DNA of 64,000 nt from Phymatolithon calcareum (Eukaryota; Rhodophyta; Florideophyceae; Hapalidiales). The stretch lies in contig OZ345364.1 in assembly GCA_977006965.1 (NCBI GenBank), positions 1,240,001 to 1,304,000 on the forward strand, in the 5' to 3' direction. A program made the translations under genes and the position numbers. Each line of letters opens with the position of its first letter. The first letter of the stretch is position 1. Below are positions 34,301-44,744 of this stretch, one piece after another. The notes beneath the pieces were generated by a model, which had not been told where the DNA came from, ran no database searches, and saw only the letters and a list, made by a program, of their open reading frames with translations.

Positions 34301-35377
34301 ATTGCGTCAAGTTCTACTGACGGCACCATTCGACTGTGGGACGTTGCATCTGGAAAGTGCGTGGGTGCCTCTCCACGAATAAGCTACGTAATGCAAAGTG
34401 TCTCATTCACTGCCGATGGGGAAAGAATTGTTTCCGGGTCGCATGATGGCATTGTTCGGATTTGGGATGCTCGTCTCGGAATTGAATCGGAAGAACAACG
34501 TTACGGACGTAACGGTAAAGTTTGGGGGATTTCAATCAGCGAAGATGGGTTAAGAATTGCATCCGCATCGGAGGATGGAACAGTGCGGTTGTGGGGCTCG
34601 GAGACAGGGGACCAAGTCGGTGTAGCACTGGAAGGTCACGGGGACCGGGTGAGGTGCGTTTCATTCAGCCCTGACGGGCGAAGGTTGGTGTCAGGCTCAA
34701 ACATCGGAATCCTGCGGCTATGGGACACAGATACGTATATGCAGATTGGGAGTCCATTTCAAGGACCCTATTACACTGATTCTGTCGAATGTGCTTCGTT
34801 TAGTCGTGATGGACGTCGAATTATCTCGGGAAGTGATGATGTTCGAGTATGGAATGCTGAAACACACGAGCAAATTGGGGATAAACTGCAAGGACATAGA
34901 CGCGACTGTTATGTTAATACTGTTGCCGAGAGCGCTGATGGATGTCACATTGTGTCTCGGGATATGTTGCGCAGAACAATCATCTGGAACAGTGAAAGGA
35001 GGGCGATGATCTGGACATCAGTGAACGCTGAAAGCAGACTTGAAAATGATGACATGGAAGATGAAAGCAATTCTGGCGACGATATCGCAAATGTATCAAG
35101 AACGGTTGGCAACGAAATCAGTAACGATGAAGCTGAGAAGATTATTCGCAGCTGTGGCCGGCAGACTCCGCACCTGTGGCCAAGTTGTTTCCCAGAATAT
35201 ACAGTCGAGTTGTTCGGTGAGTGGGGCGGTGGTATGTTCACTAATGTGCTTGGCGAAAAGACTTTGCTCGGAGATATCCCATCCATGACTAGCTGGGACT
35301 TCCATAAGGAGCGAAAGATACTTGCAGTGGGGTTAGGTTCAGGAGATATTGCGAGATGTAAATTGATCATCGAATAA
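31343..35377 (+). CDS. NLR-type receptor: helical domain, NB-ARC, WD40 propellers (copy 3)
   Basis: 1344 aa, with the same domain order as copy 1: helical N-terminus, NB-ARC (GMAGVGKT, CLFLFDDIW, CGLPIALAV, LHDLQLEF), linker and WD40 blades. The ATG at 31343 sits in the same context as in the other copies (CTTCAATGGAGCCCA). In the WD40 part it differs from copies 1 and 2 mostly just before the SV(A/S)F strands and inside the SGSxD loops, for example SGSNIGI where copy 1 has SGSRDRT, and a three-residue longer loop at PYYTDSVECASF. No nonsense or frameshift is seen, so I expect it to be functional. Confidence 0.9.
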   Translation: MEPTGFGLGVIAEARTLATSIKNRIQNYRKGPATFLSLSESVDRLARHIEEVEKLLQTFPDVVPVDISVIFYETFSAVRDNLKDANGTMESSFSKPFSEGSSSLMGKLRSRAVRTFRANALNNKMGYVETQVKEASNQLLQLSLSLGTTLKIEGQVDADKDQYRPVSNTPALTDTVKLDFDTKDEEGKPTTLEGILKQAVLSNKSSSVVTAAAGVMKPAFGIVGMAGVGKTVALKGLGWDKDVRRRFSDGIHFMTLGQGASLEIVLREIANLLARTGASTLVGAVKESTSLCEAVDMAVPWFEGKICLFLFDDIWPTKTCKTGFLSDLRQLVRQSPQSRIAISTRNVEIAQCAGSIVKFGARDAFGTVSQNMFFAHATGGAHRESSARQEGKLRNSIRRILGICCGLPIALAVTGSAVAFLTNVHGDFERACDAYATRLEKKKGSLGDEKTMEGMNLNASILLSLEFLETELLKWKAKGCHDIVHSITDLYTSLCVVENQAWIPVSVLGRMWGIDEDGAAEIANMFFVMSLSTFDLRRTSSGCSEEAGIMLHDLQLEFCRNQAMETKKSSFWHDQVLNGYLPTSHESICERPNVQLSQAILSFTPRPWWSKSVPEDGYIEMNVCRHLSCAGHDLELGALMLDAQWTILRGRVGGILGLKTDFELFEKCFTELKEREDGEAVRYIIRSFEKIFKAVRVSWGRHGKGFRAFQFQVCGRLVNIRKSNNIVETYLKNIEVNTPKPYLVAMSPLFSDVDGAQIMEIPIGIDCRCVACSPCGRYVAVALDNDVVVVNSNTGEILKTVDFPFLTSIAFLCGSKKIVCGSEEFKVIVWTWESSDSPVQIFEGHDNPELRSSAVGVYGQFIISAVPDLTVRAWDTIAGTQAWELVQSSVIRSLAICAEDGKIALGLRDGTLKVLDWVTKETLFEDAEAHKQGVYCVSFSPNGSYLATVSRDDKIRLWNTQSWAIEWFEEYDDFVTSVAFSPDGNQIASSSTDGTIRLWDVASGKCVGASPRISYVMQSVSFTADGERIVSGSHDGIVRIWDARLGIESEEQRYGRNGKVWGISISEDGLRIASASEDGTVRLWGSETGDQVGVALEGHGDRVRCVSFSPDGRRLVSGSNIGILRLWDTDTYMQIGSPFQGPYYTDSVECASFSRDGRRIISGSDDVRVWNAETHEQIGDKLQGHRRDCYVNTVAESADGCHIVSRDMLRRTIIWNSERRAMIWTSVNAESRLENDDMEDESNSGDDIANVSRTVGNEISNDEAEKIIRSCGRQTPHLWPSCFPEYTVELFGEWGGGMFTNVLGEKTLLGDIPSMTSWDFHKERKILAVGLGSGDIARCKLIIE

Positions 35378-36198
35378 ATGACGATCAACTTCCATTACAA
35401 CGATTGTGGTCGATAAATTGAAACGAAATTGGGGTTTCCCTTTTGTTATTGGTATCCACAGACAGCATTGCAGGTAAAGAACAGTTTTTGAGGGTATCAT
35501 GTGGTTCTGAGCGATTGGATCGGAAGAATAAAAACGCTCTGAAGAAGTTTGTAGAGATGAGCAGAGTAAAAATGGGAGAAATGAAGCGAGACGTGAAAAA
35601 TTGAAAAATGTGATCATAATTTCTTTCTTGACTAGTTTTTCGGTGCGAACTTAGTGTCAATTCACGGAAACGAGTTCGGTCGAAAGTAACATATTACCTG
35701 TTGACGCATACATATCAAATCGCTTGTCCTTTTACTTCACGTTCTTTGCCATTTCGAAAATGATGTGCTATCAGCCGAAGAGATTTGGACCCTTGTATGG
35801 CTAAAAGTATTGCAATCGAAAAATACGGGAAAACATTGCTGGGCCTACGATGAATCCCTGAAGCACGAAAAATCGATTTGGAAAAATTGGGCATCGTACT
35901 CTTCTGATCGGTCAACTTCACAAATGAAGATGTGAATGGAGGGAAGCAATCCTCGGAGACTACGCATCTGTCGTGGAAGAGAGAAGAGAAAATCTCAAAT
36001 GTCAATCAATGTCAGCAGCTATCTATGAACATTAACCGTAGTCAGCACCCATGAGTGACCATTCACGGTCCTTTTTGATCTGCGACTGAGAGATGTCGCT
36101 CGTCGCCGCGTTTATGCCGCCCTTTGCAGTTGCCCACGGTCACACCGCGCACGGCCGCGGCCGACTTGTGTACCGCCATGTGCCGCGCTCCCGGTACC

Positions 36199-38685
36199 GC
36201 GCGCGCGGTGTCGTCATCGCGCGGCTGTCGCCCTTCGACGGACCTTGCTTGCCCGACGTGCTCCCGGACGGGCTCGGCTGTGATGGCGCTTACGCAGAAA
36301 GAAGTGCCTTCCCTGACCGCACATCCCCTGTTCTCGACAGCGGCTTTGCGGGCGGGGGTGACAGAGACGACGGCGACAACGGCAGATTACCACAGTCCAT
36401 TGTTTTCCAACGACTTCATCTGGACGTAGAATCCTGATCGTGCCCCTCCCCGCGTCCAAACCGGCCGAAATTTTGCGACTGCCCTCGGATGTCGTTGTCA
36501 AGAGGAGCGTCCTTTGCTGCACTGGGGCGCCCTATTGGGTTTCCAATCGTCTCGTCACATGCAGATGCATTTTCAGCCTTTTCTTCAAATCGGGAAACAA
36601 GCAGGCAACAAAATGGAGAAGGTCGGAAGACTATGGATTTGCCGTTGGCACATTCATCGCCAACGGGATGCTGACATGTGTGAAGGGGACAAAACAGGTT
36701 CGCGAGCAGTGTCAGCTAGACGTGTTATCATATGATACAGTAGTGGTGAAGGATACTTGGGTCACCTGTTGAAGCCTATGATACAGTACGTGGTCCAGGT
36801 GGACAGCGGAAGAGCTGACGCTGGGGAGGAACCCGGTATGATAGGACGAGAGAACGCGTAGAGAGTGTTGGTAATTTACTCTAAAAAATATTTTACATCT
36901 AAAATAGCTAATTTACTCGAGTAAAATTTAATTAGCCCCTTCAAATCTTTAAAATTTGAAATTACGCTACGACTGAGCACTGCTGTTAAACCGCGTCTTC
37001 AACAAAAATCCCGGCGCAGGTGTGTTCACTGTGTCCGAATAACGCCGCCAAATATCGTACTGTGCTACGCCGCTCTGCACGAACCCCCCGGCCCTACGAG
37101 TGAACGTTACGGTCTTCCCTCGCCATTTGATCACCCTTTTCTACCGTTGGGAGCTTGATCTCTTCGTTCCCGTCCTTCTCTTCCGTTGCCCACCTGCTAG
37201 CGAAGATCGCACAGTCGATACCGCGGAAAAGTTCAACTTCCCCCCACTGGCGCCCGTCCACTTAGCACTGGCACCCGCGCAGTCGGATGAGATCATTGTA
37301 CGCACTCGCTACATAGAGACCGCCGCAACTGGGCTCGCGGAGACGGACGCACTGACGGACGCGCTCCAAGCAGCCCACAGTCGCGATGCTGGGGGTGCAT
37401 AGGCCGACGGGGGGGGGACCCTCACGGAGCAAGCGGCTCATGGAGCTGCACACGTAGTGGGCGGAATTGATGACACGCGGCGCACGGCAAAGACGAGTGG
37501 GGAGGAGCTTCACGTAGGCAGGATTGCTTTGTACGTGAGAACTTGTGGTGACGCGATAGCGGAGGAGGTGAACACGCGGCGGGCTATGGAATAATGCGCA
37601 GACGTGCGCGTGGGCGAAACAAAGTCAACGAAGGCCAGAGAGAGGACTGGACAAGGGGACGCGATTAGTACTCTGGATTGACGCGAAAGACGTGAGGTTT
37701 CGCTCGCTGAGAGACCGGGCCGCAGAAGCGGGCAGAAGGATCGCGGGCGGGATGTGGCGCCACGACTGCCCTCGCCCGCAACTATTTCGCGACGGGCGGC
37801 TGCGGAAAACGTATTGGGCGGCCTTGGCGTGTAGACTTGGTCGCATTGGCGGGCGCGCTCGAAAAAGAAAAAACTTGCTACCTCGGACTCACAGAAAAGA
37901 GCATCAAGCTCGCCCAGGCAACGTAATTCGCGAAAACGATGCGGAGCGGTTTTTATGGTGCCGAACATGGGGCTGCACGGTGGATGCCAATGAGGCCTTG
38001 CCAGACGGTGGTGTCGACGAGGGAATAGGCGCAACCCGCGACGGCGAACAGGGCACCCTCGTTGAGGAATGCGGCGGTGCTGCTGAGCAGTAAACAGATG
38101 TCGTCGATGAAGACGATGACTCGGACCCAATGCGAAGTTGAACGCGGAGGCGGTCGTGAAGGCGATTGTAGACACGATCGAGGTGGGGAGATAGGCAAGG
38201 ATGAAGTTGAGGTTGCCGCCCACGACGACGTCGCAAATCGCAAAGTCGAGCTCCTTCATGATGCCTTTCCCGCCAGGCGACCATGCCCGACCACACCAGC
38301 CCAACCCATCGTCGTCTCCACCACCATCTTAAACGAGAACGCGGAGTCCTCATCGCAGTGCCGTGCCCAATCGCTCCAGCAGTGCTCAAAGAAACGCGAC
38401 ACCGCGGTCGACGTCACATTCATATAGTTCGCGCCCCACGCCGCGCTGAGAGATTTCCTCCAGTGCGCGTCCCGCGGAACGCACAACGGATTCCACCGAG
38501 TCATCGCGATTGTCTCCGCCACCCCCGCCCGGAAAGCCGCTCTCGAGAACAGGCGACGCGCGGTGAGAGAAGGCACCTTTTAGTGCGTAAGCGCCATCGC
38601 AGCCGAGCCCGTCCGGGAGCACGTTGGGCAAGCAAGGTCCGTCGAAGGGCGACAGCCGTGCGATGACGACACCGCGCGCATGCGG
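36199..38685. repeat. Inverted arms in the GC-rich block of unit D
   Basis: Left arm about 36199-36368, right arm about 38515-38685. The two arms of this unit are the most alike: the right arm shares with the left the stretch encoding DLACPTCSRTGSA. Confidence 0.65.
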
Positions 38686-38690
38686 CACGG
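37859..38690 (-). pseudogene. RETICULATA-related (DUF3411)-like pseudogene, unit D
   Basis: This is the best preserved N-terminal half. One frame (38256-38576 minus) runs from the inverted arm through VSRFFEHCWSDWARHCD into FSFKMVVETTMGWAG before shifting to the KELDFAICDVVVGGNLNFIL frame (to 37510). The TAG ending the SLV block lies at 37953-37955. It differs from A and C by many substitutions and small indels, so it is an older branch of the array. Confidence 0.6.
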
Positions 38691-39469
38691 GGAGCTCGGC
38701 AAAAGCAGTTGTACACCCCCTGACGTAATTTTCGTCGCCGTCTCGGCGATCCCGTCGCCCCTTCGTTCTTCCAACTAAGGTTTCTCTACTTGCATCGTCA
38801 CCGCTGACCTCACTTACTTCAACAACTGGTGAAGCAGATTACTTGTCGATTCGTCAACTGATCCATCGCTATATCTGGGAATCAAATCCCAACAGTGCCG
38901 CGACATTCAACCGCTCGCCGGGCTAGCCACTGTGCTCTCATACTTCCAGCCCTGGTGTTTTTTTAAAGATTATTTTTTGAAAGCCTCACAGTCTTACAAA
39001 CGTACGGGCAAGCTTTCCTCAGTTACTGCTGACCTTAGGATAACTGTCATGGATCGGCCCTCGTTGTACCCTTTGCGCGTACATTGCACTCTTGCCTCGC
39101 CCTCGCTTCGTCACATTACCTTCTCCCAACTCTCTGCCGTCCAGCGCTCTTGGATCCTTCCAGCCATTTCCATTGTCAGGCGCTGTGGGTGGAAAGAACC
39201 TAAATCTGTCACATTCGAATTCGTCACGGAATGCGTCAGGCTCGACGAAGAGGATGTAAATCTATAGATATCCTGACGGAGTCATAGCAACGATTCTCCG
39301 AACCGTGCGCCATACTGCACTACGCCTTACTGATCCGCACGTTCATTGACTCGAGCGGGTGCATGGTCACTAATTGCGAATTTCGATTGAACTCCATCTT
39401 AACCGGAGAGTGTCTTTTGGTCATTTGCGTCTACGGGAGGCCCAGCTCTTTTCGGAACAGGAAAGTCAG

Positions 39470-39770
39470 GAAAGTCAATAAACTCGCCCATGGCGCTTCG
39501 GCGCAGAAACGACTCGGGACGTCGCAAACTCCCATGTGCGTACCGTCGCTCGTCAAGAGACTGAATACTCTGCGTGGCAATAGAAGCGATTTGATTTTCT
39601 CCCTCGAAATCTCTTCTTTGAGACCAGAGGTAGGTTTTGGAGTTTTGCTGACTATGCCACTTTTAGCGAAATGGAGCTTTTGGGTTTCGATTGAGTCCTC
39701 GTGGCCCGCCAGAAGTGTTGCCGCAAGCGTCAGTAGATGCGTTGGTAACTTTTAAATAAAAATCAAACTT
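39470..39770 (+). repeat. Dispersed repeat R2, copy 1
   Basis: About 300 bp that align with 60945-61235, sharing CTCG(C/T)CCA(T/C)GGCGC.TCGGCGCAGA, GATTTTCTCC and the 3' end GCGTC.GCAGATGC.TTGGTAACTTTTAAATAAAAATC. Open frames inside it (39363-39755) are not conserved and I do not call them genes. Confidence 0.7.
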
Positions 39771-40706
39771 TCTTCTTCTTCACCAAGTTAGAAGCGTATG
39801 ACAAGAAAGACCAGTCTAGGATAGACAGTACAAATAGTAGCTTAGCCACCGCATGCTTAAGAAAAGAAAAGGAGAGACTTCACTCCAACAAAAACATCAT
39901 CTTCCCTCACGGCAAGGAAGAACATTCCAGTGCTATCTCTGTCATTGTTTCTGAAGCCTCAAGGTAAAGTCCGGTCTTCGAAAACCACCTCAAGAAAAAT
40001 CCTTGCGGACAGATGTCAAATTCCGGCAACGCTATCCCTGGTACTCTGTACGGCTGGATTCCCGCAAAAAACTGGCAAACATTTGAATGTAGTGAACAAT
40101 GAGGTGGGTGGGATAGTGGATTTCTTGCAGGAAATGAAAGCCCAGGTTAGGTATCTCGATGCTTGCTAGGTCCTTAGCCTTAAATTCCAGGTCGGCTCTG
40201 CGCGCTATTTGAGCTTGCGAAATTCTGAGGAGACTGTTTTTGAGAATTGCAGAACCCTACACTCTCAGCTTGTGAGACAGCTTGACTGCATGCACAGTCG
40301 GTACTCCCTCGGATAACCGCAATGACGAGAACGGTCCCTTCTTGTCGGCTTGTGTCGTAGTTGTCCGTCAGTGTCTTTCTCTCGTTGCATTTAACATTCA
40401 CTGAGATGCTCTTCCCTGCATAATAAAACCAGCTGTTAACATTTGCTGACTGACTCGCAGCTGCACCCGCTATTCAAAGAAGTTTTCACCTTCGATACTG
40501 AAATCAATTTCAATGAATAAAAGAATACTTTGTTGGGAATAAAATCTCTCTTAAACAATATGGACTAGAATGGAACATTGTATCGGAAAAAGAGAACACT
40601 CCTTTTGTTATTGATGAGTCCCATGAATTGCGTAGTGCGTAGCTTTCAAAAACTGATCCTTGCCAATATTGCGACCGTTCGTAAAATTGGAAACCAAATC
40701 TCGTAA

Positions 40707-42351
40707 CTAATCCTTCGTTGGCATCTCACTGAATGGCGAGCCACCCTTGTCCTCCGTCCTTTTCCATAGCTCCAGAAGTACTTTCGCTGCCGTACGAACG
40801 CCCAAATCCTGTGCTGGGGCTGCCGCATACTCGAACCTTTCGCTCCATAACTTCGGTGTCCGTCCTCCCTCAGCGATGAGCTGTAAAACGAGCTTTTCGC
40901 ACGCGGTGACAAAGGATCCCCTTGTCACCCTGTGAGGGATCTCCTTGACGGCGTGTATATACGGCATCGTGTCGTCATTATTCTTGTGTTTCTCGAATAG
41001 AGTCACTGCATCGCGGGCAACTGAAACCTGCTCACTTGTGTCGCGCTGCCCAGATATCCAGTTCTTATCAGCAATGCTAAGCAAATGCATTGGCCTGTCT
41101 GTCTCGTATATAAATCGAATTTCGCTCTGCAGAGCTACATCCAATGCTTCAATGTTTCCGAACTTGCTTTGCTTAACTGCCTGTTTGATTCTCTGTTTCG
41201 CTTCCTCTCCGGCCTTCTGCATTCCATTCTCCGAGAACACGAATCTGGCCACCTGTATATTGCTCATGTCGACGTTCGCCATTTGGTCAATCATGCAATG
41301 ACCCATGTCAATACCAACAGAAAGAACGTCCTCCGACGACATTGCTAGAAATACCTCCGTTGCCGAGAACGCCGCGTTTCCAACGACCCCCCTGATAATG
41401 GGCAATAATGAAAGGAGACATTTTGCCAGATTTGCATAGAGCCTTTCGCTGCATGATTTCGTACATGCTCGTGAGGTTTTGCACCAACGTCGCAATGTTC
41501 CGGAATTGCCACGCAGCGTTCTGCTCTAGCATCTGCACGCGATTTGCGGATTCTCCTGCGGCCGTCTCAAGAGCGCTGACTCGATACGATAGATCTTGGA
41601 GAACCTTGTCGATTCGACAATACTGTTCACGACTTGCCGCTGAAGTTTCTGCACAGGCCAGAATGATCTCGCCTTGTTGAATATGGCCGATTTGTTCTGC
41701 GTGCAAAAATATATGCTTGGCCAGCAATTGACCCTCCGGACTCTCACCCGCAAATTGAGTGTGAAACGGGAGGTACAACTTTGAGAAGAAAAAGTACGGA
41801 ATGCCCCTGAATGCCTTCAGTTTACACGGATCTAGGGCCCCAGACCGCAGCGCGATGAGGACGAGGTTGTGACCAGACAAAAGAGTGGATAAGGATATCG
41901 GATTGTCCCTACTCAGAACATTGTACAGCTTGCTTTTCAACAGAGGTGTTGTCGTGCTTGCATCTAAAGTCTCTCGGAGCAAGGCTTCGATAGGAGATAA
42001 ATCCGAAACCTGTTCAAGATCGGCGAAATGTACATCGGTGCTGGCGTCTGCCGGAGATGTCATGTCCGGCGTGTGCTCATCATCTTTGGGTTGGATATTA
42101 TTATTTGCCGAACAGTCACGTGGTTCGATGTCGGCTTCAGGAGGAAATGGAAAGTCATCTACGTGATTCTGTACTCGTTCTACCGGCGTTCGCGACAAGG
42201 TGTCGGGAGTCCAGACAACAAGGTTTCCATTTGCTGTACACGCGACAATTCTGCAATGAGGAAATTCGCTGCATGGACCGAAAAAAGTGGCAAATTCGCT
42301 AAATCGGCACCCCTTGCAATAACTACTACTCGTTATGGATACACAGAGCAC
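40707..42351 (-). pseudogene. Unknown gene, two overlapping frames (frameshift near 41435)
   Basis: Two long minus-strand frames join into one protein-like sequence of about 540-550 aa if a single-base shift is made near 41435, where one frame reads YEIMQRKALC and the other ERLYANLAKCLLSLLP. The first frame (to 42351) has no ATG near its start; it opens at a GTG inside an inverted repeat, so an upstream exon or loss of the start is possible. The middle (SAASREQYCRIDKVLQDLSY) looks like a coiled coil. The C-terminal half (to 40707) is charged and helical. I do not recognise a family. Neighbours are repeats, so it may belong to a mobile element. The codons look used, which is the main reason to list it. 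Confidence 0.45.
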
Positions 42352-42384
42352 TCCATAGAAATAAACTTATCAAAAAACTAATAT

Positions 42385-43153
42385 TTATTTCACGCGCAAC
42401 TCTCTAGGCTTCAGCTCCTCGTCGCAAGTAGCATCTCCGTCATCGCAGGCGGTGAGGTCAATTATCATGGACTGAGCCGCTTTGTCGATGTGTTTTCGCT
42501 TCGCCTCAACAATATTGTGGATGTTCGGCCTGGCGCATGTCTGCGAGAAGTGGCCGTTGTTTCCGCACGAGGAGCCGTGACGGGACCTCATTTCGGACGG
42601 GAAGTAGGGCCTCTTGCGCTTGCGGCCCAGCTTAGCGACAAGGTCAAACGGAACCAAATCATCCTGTACTAGCTGGTAACCAGTGACTGCAACACGAATG
42701 ATGATGCCCTCGTGTTGCTTGCCCATGTTATCAATAGCCATGGGTCCCACACCAGATCTTGTTTCACGGGTCGAACGCGACTCGATGCTGCGCCAAGCGT
42801 CTATAACAGTACAAAAGTGCAGCGACGACGTGGATACATGGTCGCTGGTGCTCTTCAAAGTGGCGGCAAGAGCCTGTAGCGCGGTATCGCTGTTAACTAT
42901 CACAGGGAATGGTGTCACTTGGCTGCTAACAGCAAACCTCAGCAAGTTACTTTCGATGACCTCCGGTTCTACAAGCGGCTTCTCCGCTCAGAGGATTTTT
43001 CCTGGTGCCTCTTGTAGCAGAAAGGCGTGAGGAACTTGCCCGTCGATGTGCATTGCCAATAGACATGTTGTGGGGGATTACGAGGTTGACAACGTCGTCA
43101 AAGTTTGCTCCAGGGCAGTCACCCACCCTTAGCACGAGCTCCTTCTTCTCCAT
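42385..43153 (-). pseudogene. Zinc-knuckle-like protein, probably frameshifted
   Basis: ATG at 43151-43153 opens MEKKELVLRVGDCPGANFDD. Near 42985 the frame changes, and a long frame runs to the TAA at 42385, containing AVTGYQLVQDDLVPFD, the basic GRKRKRPYF and SCGNNGHFSQTC. The latter resembles the end of a CCHC knuckle such as those closing Mutator-like transposases, but the first Cys of the motif is missing. A single-base shift, or a short intron, would give a protein of about 255 aa. No transposase catalytic block is visible. Its position between inverted repeats supports a transposon origin. Confidence 0.4.
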
Positions 43154-43271
43154 GAGTTCAGACGGTTCGGACGAGAGCGTTGTGAGTTAGCTTAGCAGTC
43201 GAATGCGACGAGGTGCAGAGTACTTAGCGTAGCGGATTAGTAGTGTAATAATAAGGAAGCTGATTGAAGAT

Positions 43272-43397
43272 ATGGGTAGTCAAGGAGCATGGGCAATTGG
43301 TGCACTCAGCAGAACCCTGAAGAAGCCCACATGGACCCCTACCGAAGAGAATGAAGTGGCGCGAGCCATTGACGTGATATTATGCAATCCTGAATAA
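43272..43397 (+). CDS. Very short ORF (41 aa) inside the inverted-repeat unit
   Basis: ATG-started frame ending in TAA. It contains KKPTWTPTEENEVARAIDVIL, which is loosely reminiscent of the first helix of Myb/SANT-like domains. It is too short to judge and may be an exon of something longer or chance. Confidence 0.15.
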   Translation: MGSQGAWAIGALSRTLKKPTWTPTEENEVARAIDVILCNPE

Positions 43398-44189
43398 GAT
43401 AACTGACAACTCTCGATGCTAGTATAATGCGATTAGAAACGTGCCGACTTTCCTCAAGTTGGGACACATGGTACCTTCTCAATAAATCCTCTTAAATACG
43501 TGTAATGATAAGCATCTGTCTAGCTGAAATCATAACGAGTAGTAGTTTTTGCAAGGGTGCCGATTTAGCGAATTTTGCCACCTTTTTCGGTCCATGCAGC
43601 GAATTTCCTCGAATTGAAATTCTCCCACCCCTTCTTGACCGCAGCCATTTCGTCGCACAAGCCAGTGCGATGACAACCGCGCTCAAGTCCCCCTTTCCCC
43701 TTTTTGTGCGCCTGTATCAAAGTCGACGACCCAGCCAAGGTCCCGCCGCAAGGCAACGCCGACATCTTCACGCTTATTCTGTCTCTTGGTCTTCTTGGGG
43801 TTTTGTTTGCCTGCCTCTCTTTCCTCTGTTTTTGCTCTCCCGGTCCTTTTCTCTCCTGGTCTTCACTGACCCTTTTGGCGTCGTGTTCCTGTGCGCCTGG
43901 CGCTACATCCGTCTTTACGAGTCACCAAAGGAGTAGTGCAGAGTAAGAGCTACGTGTGAACAAGCCGCACTGGTAAGGAAAAAACAACGAGACAGGCGAT
44001 AGCCCACTGCACAATCAACTCCGTTCTTCGCGACGCTAATGCAGCCGCCAATGTCGCCTTTTCTGGAACTAAGCAACTGTATGGGCGACCCCGTTCGGTG
44101 CATCTCCAACAAGAGCGATTCAGAATTTCTTTTAGTAATGATAAAAGCAGACGAGGAAGTGAAACAGGGGAGAAATCTATTATTATTAA

Positions 44190-44350
44190 AAGCCCTATTA
44201 TTTTTATAAGTTACCAACACATCTGCAGACACTTGGGGCAACTTTGCGAGTGCCATGCGAGCATAGCAAGGGTCTGACTTGATTTTCGAATAGTGGGTGC
44301 GACACGATCTGGTGGGGTACCAAAACCTACCTCTGGATCAGAGTTGAACC
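44190..44350 (-). repeat. Dispersed repeat R2, copy 2 (3' part)
   Basis: The reverse complement contains CCAGAGGTAGGTTTTGG and, at its 3' end, GTTGCCCCAAGTGTCTGCAGATGTGTTGGTAACTT, matching copy 1. Confidence 0.6.
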
Positions 44351-44514
44351 TTGAGGGAGAAATATACCGTGTCACGCGAAGTCAGCTGAGCTTGACTTTG
44401 GATTCAGTTTGCAGTCGCAGAATAGACTGCCTTGAACATGGAAAGACTTCATCAAGTGCTCTCCTTGTGAGGGCACATTCCTCCGGTGATAGCTTGTCTT
44501 TCGACAGCCCTGCG

Positions 44515-44645
44515 CTCCACGGTCAGACGAACATATGGGCAAGGCTTCCTCAGGTGCTACCCACCATAGGGTGGCTCTATTCTTTTTTCTGGTATTATAT
44601 CTCACCCCCTGGTATCTACTCAATCGTTTTTGATAATCCTTGCTA
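44515..44645 (+). repeat. Short dispersed repeat R1, copy outside the array
   Basis: CGAACATATGGGCAAGGCTTCCTCAGGTGCT and the following GGCTCTATTCTTTTTTCTGG match the R1 copy at 11946-12107. This shows that R1 is a dispersed family and not part of the array itself. Confidence 0.6.
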
Positions 44646-44744
44646 AAAGTTTCCGATGCGTCGCTTCTTCTTTCATTACGGGCCTTCTTCATTCTACACA
44701 TTCTCAATGATGTTTTTTCTGAGGAGCAAAAGCTCATCTATTGC

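Larger units (their letters stand above)
24293..35377 (+). repeat. Tandem array unit C (about 11.1 kb)
   Basis: Same order of contents as unit A, and almost base-for-base identical to it through the 3' flank and GC-rich block (24293-27700 against 232-3640). It carries the foldback insertion near 29560-29640 shared with unit B. The NLR gene is intact. Confidence 0.9.
35378..39298 (+). repeat. Partial tandem array unit D; right end of the array
   Basis: Homology to the other units runs from the NLR 3' flank through the GC-rich block. It stops just after the sequence equivalent to 4091-4105 of unit A, at about 39298, upstream of the S1 relic. Beyond this the sequence is unrelated to the array. 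In several diagnostic positions of the GC-rich block it resembles unit B rather than A or C. Confidence 0.85.
42258..43612. mobile_element. Unit bounded by 85-bp inverted repeats, carrying a zinc-knuckle-like ORF
   Basis: Bases 42258-42342 and the reverse complement of about 43527-43612 match closely (GAAATTCGCTGCATGGACCG at the outer end, CTACTACTCGTTATG at the inner end). The 1.2 kb between holds the minus-strand ORF below. This is the form of a small DNA transposon. I could not find a convincing target duplication outside the arms. Confidence 0.5.

Noticed and set aside
43505-43936. 143-codon plus-strand frame starting in the right inverted arm
   Set aside because: Beyond the arm it turns into Ser/Phe/Leu-rich low-complexity sequence without motifs.
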